DNA of 64,000 bases from Simplicispira sp. 125 (lineage in GTDB: Bacteria; Pseudomonadota; Gammaproteobacteria; Burkholderiales; Burkholderiaceae_C): positions 2,108,001 to 2,172,000 of the forward strand of contig NZ_QEKM01000001.1 in NCBI RefSeq assembly GCF_003096555.1, in the 5' to 3' direction. Position 1 is the first letter of the stretch. Each line of letters begins with the position of its first letter. A model generated the notes under the pieces. It was not told the DNA's origin and searched no databases. It saw nothing but the letters and a program-made list of their open reading frames with translations. This document shows positions 9,901 to 17,662 of the stretch, piece by piece. The position numbers and the translations under genes were made by a program.

Positions 9901-11097
9901 GGGGTAGACCTGCAGGACGGGCGGCTGCGCGCCACGCTGGAGGGTGACCGGATCGACATTACCGAGTTCCAACTGAAAGGCGGGCGCGGCAGCCGTGCAC
10001 GCATCGCCGGGCTCAGCGGCAACCGCACGGCTGCGCCCGACGATGGCGGCTTGCTCACCGGCACGGGCCATATCCAGTGGAGCGCCGCCACCGATGGCTT
10101 TTCGGGTATCACCATGGACTTCCAAGCGGAGGCCAAGGCCCTGCAGGTGCAGGTGCGCGCCGACCGCCAGCTCAGCGTGTCAGGCCCCTTGCGGGCCCAA
10201 TTGCAGCAGGGCCAGATCAGCCTGCACGGCCAGTTGACCGCCAACCGTGCCACCATCATCCTGCCCGACGAATCGGCGCCCGGCCTGGGCAGCGACGTGG
10301 TGGTCCGCTCCGCCGCCAAAGACCGCACCCAGGCGCAAGAGGCCGCTACAGCAGGCGCCCAGGCCCAGACCGCCAAGCCACCCAGCATCGCCGTCACCCT
10401 GAACCTGGGCAACGACTTTGCCCTGAGCGGCCACGGCATCACCACCCGGTTGGCCGGCGAGGTCGAGATTCGGAGCAGCACCACGCCGGGCTCACCCCCG
10501 CGCATCACCGGCGAGGTGCAAACCGAGCAGGGCCGCTACCGCGCCTGGGGCCAGATGCTGGATGTGGAAACCGGCCTCATCCGCTTCAACGGGCCATACA
10601 ACAACCCTTCGCTCGACATCCTGGCGCTGCGCCCACACATCAGCGTGCGTGCGGGGGTGCAGGTCACCGGCAGCGCGCTGGCACCGCGTGTCAAGCTCTA
10701 CTCCGACCCGGAGCTGCCCGACGCCGAAAAGCTCTCGTGGGTGGTGCTGGGCCGCAGCGCCGCCGGCGGTGGCGCCGAGGCCGCCGTGCTGCAGCAGGCC
10801 GCACTGGCATTGCTCGGCCGGGGCGGCACCGACAACACCGCAGCCAACGCGGCACGCCGCCTGGGCCTGGACGAAATCGGCTTCAAAGGCCCAGGTGCTG
10901 GCGAAGACGCCACTGGCGCGGCTCTCACGTTTGGCAAGCGCCTGTCCAAGGACCTGTACGTGACGTACGAGCGCAGCCTGTCAGGCACGCTGGGCACGCT
11001 CTACATCTTCTACGACCTCACCCGCCACCTCACACTGCGCGGGCAAACCGGCGAGAAAAGCGCTGCCGACCTGATCTACACCATGCGCTACGACTGA
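6973..11097 (+). CDS. tamB: TamB, inner-membrane-anchored translocation/assembly protein
   Basis: A 1374-residue protein with one N-terminal membrane helix (WLLVAAVALVLGLGAGAWWW, about residues 37-56). A very long repetitive beta-rich body follows, of the kind that forms a lipid-conducting groove across the periplasm in AsmA/TamB proteins. The last 300 residues hold the conserved DUF490 domain, including the pattern GRYRAWGQMLDVETG, ISVRAGVQVTG and LSWVVLGR. The frame is open further upstream, but the ATG at 6973 overlaps the tamA stop (TGATG), which fixes the start and couples translation. The Ala/Gln-rich middle is poorly conserved in the family, as expected. Confidence 0.9.
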   Translation: MGRHTSPPPAAGPDFSPGGSAHLRTGARRSTVRTLGWLLVAAVALVLGLGAGAWWWASGDASLASTLRRAAQFLPAHQQLEARGVTGSLRSGGHIGELRWSSPSLVIQAKDIQLGWQLAPLLQGRLELGELHAAQVQITPQGAPQTQEPPTPPTALELPLHIGLSFRVDQLDWAGAPAVQARDLAGDYRFDGRQHRLNVQSVKLAQGRYRARATLDAQTPMALEVTLDGSVHTQAPGSSAPLQIAAHATLKGTLATSAAQLQLQAQLRPEGDAADAPGTPMQADVQAAAAPWATQPLQSVTATLRALNLAALWPQAPTTQLQGTVQAGPTPGTAEAPADWAIGVQLQNTLPGPWDASRLPLTALQANATYDGTRWTLPGASASAGKGSVALQGHYTPATGALEGTAQLRQLHPDALHTALAAAPLSGQISARTQGSAVHFSADIGTAASSTTEKAAPGHPAPLRIRRLTGKGQWQAASSATTDNGTSTDTLQIDRLLIDALQARVEATDLLIHPSAQSAQGQLVLAVPGATARASGQLAAQSGKGDLQVQWADVALTQRWLADLPLIGAALQRTLQSASAQGAAQLTARWNGGWRGLMQPLPGKSDATLQASLSSPRLDLSIPSATGEGGRPTAVQLRGVQASIAGNWAQATLDLNAEARTGSTGQQRLRLQTRVAGGQASAGLWQAQIATLALQAQDTQRPGPWALQLDAPLGLSARTEAQSGTLQLQTSAGQAHLTGPLPGSVALRWQPMRWGRGTGTPLRLQTQGSLQGLPMAWLDALGLNDGAPAVQGSPAQPLLARLGLATSLLLDGEWNVDMGDTLRASASLRRSSGDLRILAGDAGIATTVQGTASSTAATAGTPAGVRQAELALQAEGNTLRARLVWASERAGEIDASVSTQLALQGNAASLWPADAPLQGQLRARLPDVGVWSALAPPGWRVRGTLDASATLAGTRSAPRWTGTLGADALAVRSIVDGVDLQDGRLRATLEGDRIDITEFQLKGGRGSRARIAGLSGNRTAAPDDGGLLTGTGHIQWSAATDGFSGITMDFQAEAKALQVQVRADRQLSVSGPLRAQLQQGQISLHGQLTANRATIILPDESAPGLGSDVVVRSAAKDRTQAQEAATAGAQAQTAKPPSIAVTLNLGNDFALSGHGITTRLAGEVEIRSSTTPGSPPRITGEVQTEQGRYRAWGQMLDVETGLIRFNGPYNNPSLDILALRPHISVRAGVQVTGSALAPRVKLYSDPELPDAEKLSWVVLGRSAAGGGAEAAVLQQAALALLGRGGTDNTAANAARRLGLDEIGFKGPGAGEDATGAALTFGKRLSKDLYVTYERSLSGTLGTLYIFYDLTRHLTLRGQTGEKSAADLIYTMRYD

Positions 11098-11127
11098 GCC
11101 GCAACCAGCCCAGCTGCATTTTTGAGT

Positions 11128-11175
11128 GAAATTAGCCTCTAGCGCTCTACCAGCAAGCGGCACCAGCTATCAATA
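11128..11175. repeat. Dispersed AGCGCT-type repeat between tamB and tRNA-Arg
   Basis: It reads TAGCCTCTAGCGCTCTACCAG, then CAAGCGG and CAGCTATCAATA. It matches the copy at 57564 (GGCTCTAACGCTTTACCAAT) in order and spacing, with the second half of the palindrome decayed. Confidence 0.65.
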
Positions 11176-11212
11176 CAGAAGCATATCTCCGCGTACAATT
11201 CACGCCTGCTTG

Positions 11213-11287
11213 CTCCTCGTAGTTCAATGGATAGAACGGATGCCTCCTAAGCGTCAGATACAGGTTCGATTCCTGTCGAGGGGACCA
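11213..11287 (+). tRNA. tRNA-Arg(CCT), prophage integration site
   Basis: A full cloverleaf is visible: acceptor CTCCTCG with CGAGGGG, D arm GTTC/GAAC, anticodon stem GATGC/GCGTC with loop CTCCTAA (anticodon CCT), T arm ACAGG/CCTGT, discriminator A and encoded CCA. Its last 23 bases form attL, so insertion of the prophage left the gene intact. Confidence 0.95.
11265..11287 (+). other. attL, 23-bp core
   Basis: TTCGATTCCTGTCGAGGGG plus ACCA is identical to 50098-50120. It covers the T loop to the CCA end of tRNA-Arg, a normal site for tyrosine integrases. Confidence 0.93.
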
Positions 11288-11399
11288 GTGAAGGGAATTA
11301 AAGGGAAATAGCTAACGGCCCACAGAGGGCAAGTGCTACAGTCACACGCACGAAAGTCGCAATCTCCCCGCACGCGGCCCGCACAAGAATACGCACAGC

Positions 11400-12323
11400 A
11401 TGGCATCAATCCGCAAGTACCGCGACAAGTGGCGCGCAGAAGTGCAGCGTCATGGCATCCGGGCATCCCACCTGTGCGCGACAAAACGCGAGGCCCAGGC
11501 GTGGGCGCTTGCAAAAGAGGCAGAGCTAGACCGGCTTAAAGGCTCAGGCGGAAAGACGCTTGGGGACGCTGTGGGAGAGTACCTGCGGACGGTAAGCGTG
11601 CGCAAGAAAAAGCCAGAGTGGGAAGCGCGCCGATTCGATTACTTCATGGCGCACTTTGGCGAGAACACGCCACTGGCTTCAATCACGCGGGCAGAGATTG
11701 GCAAGTGGCGAGACGAACGGCTGAAAACCGTCGTCGGGGCCACGGTGCAGCGCGAAGCGAACCTGCTGCGCAACCTGTTCACCGTCGCCATGAATGAATG
11801 GGAGTGGATTGAGTCGCACCCATTCCGAGGGGTGCACATGCCTGAGCAGACGGAGGCGCGCCGTCAGGTGTGGGGATGGCGGCAAATCAAGCGCGTGCTG
11901 CGCTCTGACCGCGATAAGAAGATGGGCGAAGTGGTGAAGGCGTTTCACATCGCTCTGCATACCGGAATGCGTCTTGGCGAAGTGCTGACGGGCACCTATG
12001 ACGCAAGGCGCCGGGTTTACATGCTGCCACGCACGAAAACAGGCGGCTATGTCGAGGTGCCGCTTACGCGCCGCGCTGTCAAGCTGCTGCCCACTGCATT
12101 CACGGTCGGGGCGAATGAGGCCAGCACGCTATTTTCCAGACTCACCCGGCAATTGCTGCTGGGTGATTTGACATTTCACGACACGCGGGCCACGGCATTG
12201 ACGCTGTTGGCGCGCCGTGTCGATGTATTGACCCTTGCCCGCATATCGAGGCACCGCGATGTATCCCTGTTGCTGCGGGTTTACTATCGCGAAACCGCCG
12301 AGGCTATCTCAGCGCGTCTCTAG
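11400..12323 (+). CDS. int: Tyrosine-recombinase integrase
   Basis: A 307-residue phage integrase that recombines attP with the tRNA-Arg attB. The N-terminal arm-binding region (SIRKYRDKWRAEVQ) and a core-binding domain (about 50-135) precede the catalytic domain, which has Arg191 in HTGMRLGE, Lys213 in RTKTGG, His260 and Arg263 in FHDTR, His285 in SRHRD and the nucleophile Tyr295 or Tyr296 in RVYYRE. All catalytic positions are present. It lies 112 bp from attL and reads away from it. Its 3' end overlaps the convergent Rz gene by 15 bp, so it is squeezed against the late genes in the integrated form. Confidence 0.95.
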   Translation: MASIRKYRDKWRAEVQRHGIRASHLCATKREAQAWALAKEAELDRLKGSGGKTLGDAVGEYLRTVSVRKKKPEWEARRFDYFMAHFGENTPLASITRAEIGKWRDERLKTVVGATVQREANLLRNLFTVAMNEWEWIESHPFRGVHMPEQTEARRQVWGWRQIKRVLRSDRDKKMGEVVKAFHIALHTGMRLGEVLTGTYDARRRVYMLPRTKTGGYVEVPLTRRAVKLLPTAFTVGANEASTLFSRLTRQLLLGDLTFHDTRATALTLLARRVDVLTLARISRHRDVSLLLRVYYRETAEAISARL

Positions 12324-12794
12324 CCGCGTCATACTGCCGTTCGCAGGCCACGCCTCAAGCATCAATCGGCTGTCAGCGGCGTGGCCCGCAGCTTTTCCCG
12401 CCATGTCTTCAAAAGCGCCTGCGCACTGATCGAATAGTCCGTTGACGGTTGCGGCGTACTCACGGACGGAGGCACAGGAAGCGCTGGGCAACTGCACTGT
12501 GGTTGCGGCGAGTTGTGCGCGCAGGCCGTCACGCTCAGTGCGAGCAGCAGCAGCATTGGCAGCTTCACGTTTTGCCCGATCTTGGGCAGCTTTGATGGCG
12601 TCATCTTTCGTCCTTTGCATTTTGATTGTGTCGTCCAACGCTTTTTGATTCGCGCTGGCAAGGGCTGTGGCGTGCTGGGCTGCGGTGTCTGAAATCTGCT
12701 TGCCATACCTCCAGCCCTGAACCTGCCAAGCCCCGCCGAAAGCGAGCGCACCGGCCACGGCTGCGGCGATCGCGTGTGTGTAGAGGGGGATCAT
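12309..12794 (-). CDS. Inner-membrane spanin Rz
   Basis: A 161-residue protein with one N-terminal membrane helix (about 7-25, IAAAVAGALAFGGAWQVQGW) and a long periplasmic coiled coil (about 30-110, rich in Ala, Lys, Glu and Gln), the layout of an i-spanin. It would join with the lipoprotein Rz1 to fuse inner and outer membranes in the last step of lysis. The start at 12794 is set by GGAGG 8 nt upstream and by an ATGA overlap with a 17-codon ORF. The Rz1 gene is nested inside it in another frame. Confidence 0.87.
   Translation of the reverse strand: MIPLYTHAIAAAVAGALAFGGAWQVQGWRYGKQISDTAAQHATALASANQKALDDTIKMQRTKDDAIKAAQDRAKREAANAAAARTERDGLRAQLAATTVQLPSASCASVREYAATVNGLFDQCAGAFEDMAGKAAGHAADSRLMLEAWPANGSMTRLETR
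12362..12604 (-). CDS. Outer-membrane spanin lipoprotein Rz1, nested in Rz
   Basis: An 80-residue frame lying wholly inside the Rz gene. A lipoprotein signal (KLPMLLLLALSVTAC, lipobox VTAC) is followed by a Pro/Ser-rich stretch (CPALPVPPSVSTPQPS), the hallmark of Rz1. An AAGGA motif sits 6 nt before the ATG. Nested Rz/Rz1 genes are the lambda arrangement. A downstream ATG (MLLLLALSV) is a possible alternative start. Confidence 0.85.
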   Translation of the reverse strand: MTPSKLPKIGQNVKLPMLLLLALSVTACAHNSPQPQCSCPALPVPPSVSTPQPSTDYSISAQALLKTWREKLRATPLTAD

Positions 12795-12844
12795 TCCCAC
12801 CACCTCCACCAGTTGAGCCACATGGCCAGGATGATCGGATTCAT
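12791..12844 (-). CDS. 17-codon Trp-rich micro-ORF bridging endolysin and Rz
   Basis: The ATG at 12844 overlaps the endolysin stop (ATGA), and its TGA at 12793-12791 overlaps the Rz ATG (again ATGA). The product would be MNPIILAMWLNWWRWWE: a hydrophobic start followed by a Trp/Arg cluster. No family is recognised. It may be a translational bridge that carries ribosomes from endolysin to Rz, or a small membrane-active peptide. The two exact junction overlaps argue against chance, but there is no independent proof of expression. Confidence 0.5.
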   Translation of the reverse strand: MNPIILAMWLNWWRWWE

Positions 12845-13464
12845 GGCGTCGGCCCTTTCGCCACGGACTCGCCACAGCGTGCCAGCGGCACATTGCCCAG
12901 GCGGTTGTCTGCCCAGCCCACGATGAACATGGGCTTGTTCTGGCGCATGTAGTGCGCGCCCTGCTGCACGTCCATCAGCTTCAACGTCAGCTCACAAGCC
13001 TTCACGCGCCCGCGCTTTCGCTCCAGCGCCTGGTACGCGGCCAGGGTCTGGAAGCCAATGTTTCCATCCACCGTCACAAGTGGGAAGTCGGCTCCCCCAC
13101 GGCTCAGTTGGTTGAGCGCCTGCTGGAGCCAGCGCGCCGATCGTCCAGGCCCGGCATTCACCCCGGCGTCCACCAGCTTCTCACCCAGGGCCGGGGATAG
13201 AAGGATCACGCTGTGAAAGCCAGGGCGCTCAATGTAGTCCTGCGTGTAGATACGCTGCGCGGTTGCCTTGGGCAGTTCACGCATGGGGCCTTGGTAGCCG
13301 TGCTCGCGCGCCACTGCCACGGTGACGCCGTGGTTTGTTTCGCCGCCGGGGTCTGCCTGGTTGTTGACGTAGCCCCCCTCCACCGCAAACACGCCTGCCA
13401 CGATGGCAAGGACGGCCGCGCCCGCAGAGGCCCACACTTTGCCGGGCACCTGGGGGGAGGTCAT
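12841..13464 (-). CDS. Endolysin, GH108 muramidase with N-terminal signal anchor
   Basis: A 207-residue peptidoglycan hydrolase. The sequence VEGGYVNNQADPGGETNHGVT carries the Glu and surrounding motif of glycosyl hydrolase family 108 (about residues 28-48), and a C-terminal peptidoglycan-binding half follows. An Ala/Val/Gly-rich helix at about 10-27 (VWASAGAAVLAIVAGVFA) just before the catalytic Glu suggests a signal-anchor-release endolysin, exported by Sec and freed when the membrane is depolarised. The start overlaps the holin stop by ATGA. Confidence 0.88.
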   Translation of the reverse strand: MTSPQVPGKVWASAGAAVLAIVAGVFAVEGGYVNNQADPGGETNHGVTVAVAREHGYQGPMRELPKATAQRIYTQDYIERPGFHSVILLSPALGEKLVDAGVNAGPGRSARWLQQALNQLSRGGADFPLVTVDGNIGFQTLAAYQALERKRGRVKACELTLKLMDVQQGAHYMRQNKPMFIVGWADNRLGNVPLARCGESVAKGPTP

Positions 13465-13733
13465 TCGTCCATCTCCAGGCCACCAATACCAGTATCAGAG
13501 TGCATGCCCCTGCGCAATAGTGCCATGCGGGCCTGATGCTCGACTTTGGCCCGCCGATTGGCGTGGAGCTTGAAGTAGATGTTGACTGAGAGGCCAATGA
13601 CCCCGATCAGCACGCCGACAAGCCCGAAGAACTCGTTTGAGAGGAACCACCCTAAGCCCGTCACCCCCGCGCCGATATAGGTGGTTTTACTTCCAGCGGC
13701 GGCGATGGTTATATCAACGGCTTCATTTCTCAT
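13461..13733 (-). CDS. Holin/pinholin candidate, two membrane segments
   Basis: A 90-residue protein with two hydrophobic stretches (about 17-33, TYIGAGVTGLGWFLS, and 35-53, FFGLVGVLIGVIGLSVNIYF) and a charged C-terminal tail (KLHANRRAKVEHQAR). Its place just upstream of the endolysin with an ATGA overlap identifies it as the holin. If the endolysin is indeed a signal-anchor type, this may act as a pinholin that depolarises the membrane. An intrinsic terminator lies 25 nt before its start. Confidence 0.82.
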   Translation of the reverse strand: MRNEAVDITIAAAGSKTTYIGAGVTGLGWFLSNEFFGLVGVLIGVIGLSVNIYFKLHANRRAKVEHQARMALLRRGMHSDTGIGGLEMDE

Positions 13734-13757
13734 GGCGTATCATTGTTTTTTGCGGGC

Positions 13758-13781
13758 GAAAAAAACCCGCTAGGAGCGGGC
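13758..13781 (-). terminator. Intrinsic terminator between the ejection-protein genes and the lysis cassette
   Basis: A stem CCCGCT/AGCGGG with a 3-nt loop is followed on the minus strand by seven T. It would reduce or stop late transcription before the holin unless the polymerase is antiterminated. Confidence 0.75.
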
Positions 13782-13843
13782 TGGTGAATGACGATCAAAT
13801 GCTTCGCGCTGCTGCATCTGGGCTGGGTGTCTGGATGTATTGG

Positions 13844-15475
13844 CTAATAATCCAGAAGGCCAAGGCCTATTTGAGCGCCCGCAGGAACGAAACCGGGCGC
13901 TGCTTTGAGCAGCGAGTTGCGTACCGCCTGGGCAGCTTGTGGGCGCGCTGTCATCGCGCCGCGAAGCAGGCCTTGCATCGGTGATGTGTAAATCCCCGCC
14001 CCTGCCAACAACCCAGCAGGGATAGCCGGATTGAGCGCACCAAGGCCGAGGCCCCCAGCACCAAGCATCAAGCGATCTGCCGTAGCGCTGTTTGGCACCT
14101 TGTTTCCGAGTACGGATTGCCCGGCGCCTGCCAAATCCTGCATAAGTGCCGTGCCCCTGGCTGTGGCCCTGTCGCGGACACTTTGATCCGCTTGACGCAC
14201 AGCCGATCCTAGTTGCCCTGGCGTGAAAAACCCCCCTGTCTGCATCGCGTTCTTGGACGCGCCTTCCACACGCACCAGATTGGCATAAGCGGTATCTGCC
14301 GCCTTCATCATTTTCGCTGCCTGCGGATTGGCGCGCAGGGCGTTTTGAGAAAGCGTAGCCCTCACTTCGGCCAGGGCGTCCCCCAGTTGCTGCTGGTAGG
14401 CATCCGGGGCGCCAGAGAATCGAGACGCCTCTTTTGCCAGTTTTGAATCAATGCGTTTGAACGCGTCAGCCTTGATCGTGCCGTTGGGTGAAATGTCGTT
14501 CGCCAGCGTGCCCCATAGCTTTTGAAACTGCCCGCGTGCGGTTTCATCGGGGAGCATGTCCGCCATTTGGCGAATTTTCTGCAGTTCGCCCACGCCTTGG
14601 CGGTCTAGCCGGAAATTCCCAAGCTGGTTTTTTGCCTGCGTGTAGGCGTCTCCCACCAGATCCCCGGCCTGCTGTACGCCTGCCTGTCCGGTTTCCGTGG
14701 CCTTTTTGCCGATTGGTGCGGTAACGCGGTTCAGCGCTGCCCGGTTGAAATCATCGCGTGCGTTGTTTCGCGCTTTTGAAATCATGTCACCCATTATGGG
14801 AAGGCTCTGTAGCTTTTCTTCTGCGGCATTCCAGCGGCCCCCCAGCGCCTGCCCAACAGTTGGGCGCACGCCCTCACGCTGCAGCAGTTGAAGTTCCGGT
14901 TTACGCGATGCCGCAGGGCTGATGACGCGGCCAAGCCCCGCCGTCAGCGCAGGCACCAGCGCACCACCCGCCGCGCCTATACCAATCTGCTGCATCTTGT
15001 TGCCTGCGAATCCTCCATCTTGCGTGACGGGGTTCAGTGCTGCAGACGATGCACCGCCCAAAGCACCGACGCCAATGCGCCCGAGCGTTGACGCTGCTGC
15101 TGGCAGCTTGGATGCCAGCGCGAGATTGGCAGGATTTAGCACGTTGCCACCAATTCGGCTCCAATCAATTCCGGCATCCGGCCCGCGCTGCGCCTGGTAG
15201 GCTTTTTCGCTTTCCCGCACCTGTTGATCGACCCCGCCCTCTGGCAAGCGCCCGACTAGGCCGGTGGTGTCTGCAAGCCAGTTGTTCAGGCGGTTGCCTG
15301 CGTTCACCACGCCACTGGGCAGCAGGTTTGTCAGAAGCTGCGCGCCACCGTCGATAGGGTCTCGCAGGCCCTTCACAAAGCCAGATTGCTTTGGGCCTTT
15401 GCCCACTGGCGCCGCATCGTCTGGCAGCATTTCATAGCGACCCTTCGTCGATTCATCCAACAGTTCATAGGCCAT
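13844..15475 (-). CDS. Large Ala/Gly-rich virion protein, probable DNA-ejection protein
   Basis: 543 residues and the last gene of the virion block. Two glycine/alanine-rich hydrophobic regions are visible (about 135-185, and a C-terminal run after 470 such as MLGAGGLGLGALNPAIPAGLLAGAGIY), separated by long amphipathic helices with many Gln and Ala. This make-up is typical of ejection (internal virion) proteins that leave the capsid and span the cell envelope during DNA entry in short-tailed phages. No catalytic motif was seen. The ATG follows the neighbour's stop directly. Function is inferred from position and composition. Confidence 0.6.
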   Translation of the reverse strand: MAYELLDESTKGRYEMLPDDAAPVGKGPKQSGFVKGLRDPIDGGAQLLTNLLPSGVVNAGNRLNNWLADTTGLVGRLPEGGVDQQVRESEKAYQAQRGPDAGIDWSRIGGNVLNPANLALASKLPAAASTLGRIGVGALGGASSAALNPVTQDGGFAGNKMQQIGIGAAGGALVPALTAGLGRVISPAASRKPELQLLQREGVRPTVGQALGGRWNAAEEKLQSLPIMGDMISKARNNARDDFNRAALNRVTAPIGKKATETGQAGVQQAGDLVGDAYTQAKNQLGNFRLDRQGVGELQKIRQMADMLPDETARGQFQKLWGTLANDISPNGTIKADAFKRIDSKLAKEASRFSGAPDAYQQQLGDALAEVRATLSQNALRANPQAAKMMKAADTAYANLVRVEGASKNAMQTGGFFTPGQLGSAVRQADQSVRDRATARGTALMQDLAGAGQSVLGNKVPNSATADRLMLGAGGLGLGALNPAIPAGLLAGAGIYTSPMQGLLRGAMTARPQAAQAVRNSLLKAAPGFVPAGAQIGLGLLDY

Positions 15476-16993
15476 TTATTCTTCCTTCCACTGCATGCCG
15501 TTGGATCGCAGAATCTTCCCGGTCGTGGTGTCGCGCATGCGCTGGCCTTTGTTGGATGCGTTGGCAGTAGGCAGGGAGTCAAAGACATTGCCTTTGGGCT
15601 TGTCGCCCAATCCCCCGGTGGCGCCACCTTCACCGGTCGCGCGCTTCATGGAGCCTTCGACCACGCCGCGCAAGTCACTCAACGCTTGCTGAAATGCCTT
15701 GTCGCTTTGTGCCGTGTTCAAGCGGCCAATGGCTTCTGTGGCCTTCTTCCCTTCAACTTCCGTAATCTGCCCACCCCCCTTGAGCGATTCAAAAGCCTGT
15801 AGGAATGTCTTTCCCTTGAGTTGGTCGAGGGCTACGCTGAAATCCTTGGCGTCCGTGCCTGGAATGTAGTTGCGAGGGTCAATCACGCCAGACGCGCCGG
15901 TTGCCGTCTCGCGCCCAGGATGTTTGTCCAACATGTCAATCACGCCAAGCATGTCGCTGGCCGCAGCGGATTTGCTTTCGCGCTGCTGCGTTGGCACCAC
16001 GTCTGCCTTGGCTTGATCAACCAGCCTGACCCGTGCCGCTTCATTTTCCGCGGCCTCCAACGCGCTAGGCCCCGCCGCATAGTTCCCGGACGGGGCAGCT
16101 TGCCCGCCGCCGATCCGCTGAATCTCGCGCATGAGCGCTGGGCGATCTGGGTGATTAGGTGGGAGGCGGGTCAGCTCTGCTTGAATGATGCGCAGTTGTT
16201 CAGGCGCAGCCGCGCCAGCAGACCCGCCTGCATACCCGCCGCCAGAATGCTGCGGCTGCTGCACCACAGCGCGCTCGTTCGTGAACTCTTCGCGCCCCGT
16301 GGCCGGGTTGTAAACCTTGATTGGCTTGAACGCCGCCTGCGCGCCCTGATAGCTGTTGTACGTGTCCAGCGCCCCCTGCGGCGAAGACACAACCGGCAAG
16401 CCATCTTGACCAATGCGTACCATGCTTGTCTTGCCGTCCTGCGACGTGGACAGGCTGGGCATGAAACCAGAGACGAGCTTGTTTTTGTCGTAGGCGTAGC
16501 CGTTCGTCACTTGCATGTCCGGCGTGCCGCGCTTGTAAAGCATGTCAGCAATTCCCTTGCCGCCATTTTTTATGTAGTCGGCAATGATGGCGTCCCGAGG
16601 TATCCCGAGCTGTCGCGCCCACTCGTCAATTTTTCCGCCTTGTGCGCCAACATCAGCGCCGCCAGCGGGGATTGCGCCAGCGCCTTGCACTGCGGGCGCC
16701 GATGTGCCGCCCACAGCCCCGGCGCCGCCAAAAAAGTATTGCTGCTCAGCGGCTTTTTGACGTGCTGCAGCTTCTGCCGCCGCGTCGGCCTGGCTCCATT
16801 CCTTGCGCTGGCGTCCCCTGGCTTCATCCTGCCATGCTCTGTCTAATTTGTTATTTGCTGCGGCGTCCTGGGATGCCATCAATCCCATCAGACCCGCCAT
16901 GCCCTGCGACTTTGGCATTTGCCCCAATGCCAGCAGCCCCAAGCCCATGCGCCCCTCCGGGGTGTTGAAAATCGAGTCAAGTAGTCCGGCCAT
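15476..16993 (-). CDS. Virion protein, probable DNA-ejection protein
   Basis: A 505-residue protein starting MAGLLDSIFNTPEGRMGLGLLALGQ, with an Ala/Gln/Lys coiled-coil-like stretch (about 55-90) and long low-complexity Gly/Ala and Pro regions. A GAGGT ribosome site just before the ATG at 16993 decides the start over an in-frame GTG two codons upstream. The hydrophobic N-terminus, coiled coil and neighbours suggest one of a set of ejection proteins. No enzyme motif was found. Confidence 0.55.
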   Translation of the reverse strand: MAGLLDSIFNTPEGRMGLGLLALGQMPKSQGMAGLMGLMASQDAAANNKLDRAWQDEARGRQRKEWSQADAAAEAAARQKAAEQQYFFGGAGAVGGTSAPAVQGAGAIPAGGADVGAQGGKIDEWARQLGIPRDAIIADYIKNGGKGIADMLYKRGTPDMQVTNGYAYDKNKLVSGFMPSLSTSQDGKTSMVRIGQDGLPVVSSPQGALDTYNSYQGAQAAFKPIKVYNPATGREEFTNERAVVQQPQHSGGGYAGGSAGAAAPEQLRIIQAELTRLPPNHPDRPALMREIQRIGGGQAAPSGNYAAGPSALEAAENEAARVRLVDQAKADVVPTQQRESKSAAASDMLGVIDMLDKHPGRETATGASGVIDPRNYIPGTDAKDFSVALDQLKGKTFLQAFESLKGGGQITEVEGKKATEAIGRLNTAQSDKAFQQALSDLRGVVEGSMKRATGEGGATGGLGDKPKGNVFDSLPTANASNKGQRMRDTTTGKILRSNGMQWKEE

Positions 16994-17000
16994 GTTCACC

Positions 17001-17660
17001 TCACGCGAAGCGGTTTGAGTTGTTCTGCTGCTCTATGCGCTGTCGTTCGATCTCTGCGGCCACCATTTCCTCAACCGTCTGACTGTCTGCTGTGGGGGTT
17101 GATGTGGCCTCGATAGCGCCATTGCGGAATGGGTTCTGCGCGTTCCAGTCGATCTGACCGTAGCTCTGACCTTGCGGTACACGAAAAATGCCTTGCTGCA
17201 TGGGCATTCCGCCCTGTGAGGTGCCGCCCTGCTCGCCGATCAGTTGTGCGATCAACGCTTTAATGTCGCCGCCTTGGGCAGCCTGTCCGCTGCTCAAAAG
17301 CCCGCCCATTCCACCGCCGCCCACCGCGCCGTTTGCCCCTGCGGTCGATCCGCCGCGCTGGTAGCTGCTGCCCATCAGTTTGTTTGCAAATCCCATCAAC
17401 CCGGGCGCCATCTGGTTGCGGAATGCATCAATGTCGCCAAAGGTGTTCTGGTAACTTGCCTGCTGCTGCTGGTTGAATGGGTTTTGCTGGTAGTAGCCCT
17501 GCAATCCCTGGCCGGTGCGCAGGTTCTCGCGCAGCCAGGGGGCAGCGTCTTTCCAAGGCTCTTTGGTGGCAGTTTGTGATTGTTCGCTATCTCCGCCTGC
17601 CAAAAGACCCAATCCGCCGCCAATCAAGGAAACCGCGCCTGCTGATAGTCCGAATGCCAT
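17001..17660 (-). CDS. Small virion protein, possible ejection protein
   Basis: 219 residues. The N-terminus MAFGLSAGAVSLIGGGLGLLAGG is a glycine-rich membrane-like helix, as in the shortest ejection proteins of P22-like phages. It continues with a Gln/Asn-rich middle (YYQQNPFNQQQQASYQ) and a glycine-rich run near 110-125. It is packed between the cupin-like and 505-residue genes with only a few bases between. The role is inferred from position. Confidence 0.5.
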   Translation of the reverse strand: MAFGLSAGAVSLIGGGLGLLAGGDSEQSQTATKEPWKDAAPWLRENLRTGQGLQGYYQQNPFNQQQQASYQNTFGDIDAFRNQMAPGLMGFANKLMGSSYQRGGSTAGANGAVGGGGMGGLLSSGQAAQGGDIKALIAQLIGEQGGTSQGGMPMQQGIFRVPQGQSYGQIDWNAQNPFRNGAIEATSTPTADSQTVEEMVAAEIERQRIEQQNNSNRFA

Positions 17661-17662
17661 GC

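Noticed and set aside
8154..10508. 784-codon open frame on the minus strand across tamB
   Set aside because: Antisense shadow; Arg/Ser/Ala/Pro-rich, no motif. tamB itself has a clear membrane anchor and conserved C-terminal domain.
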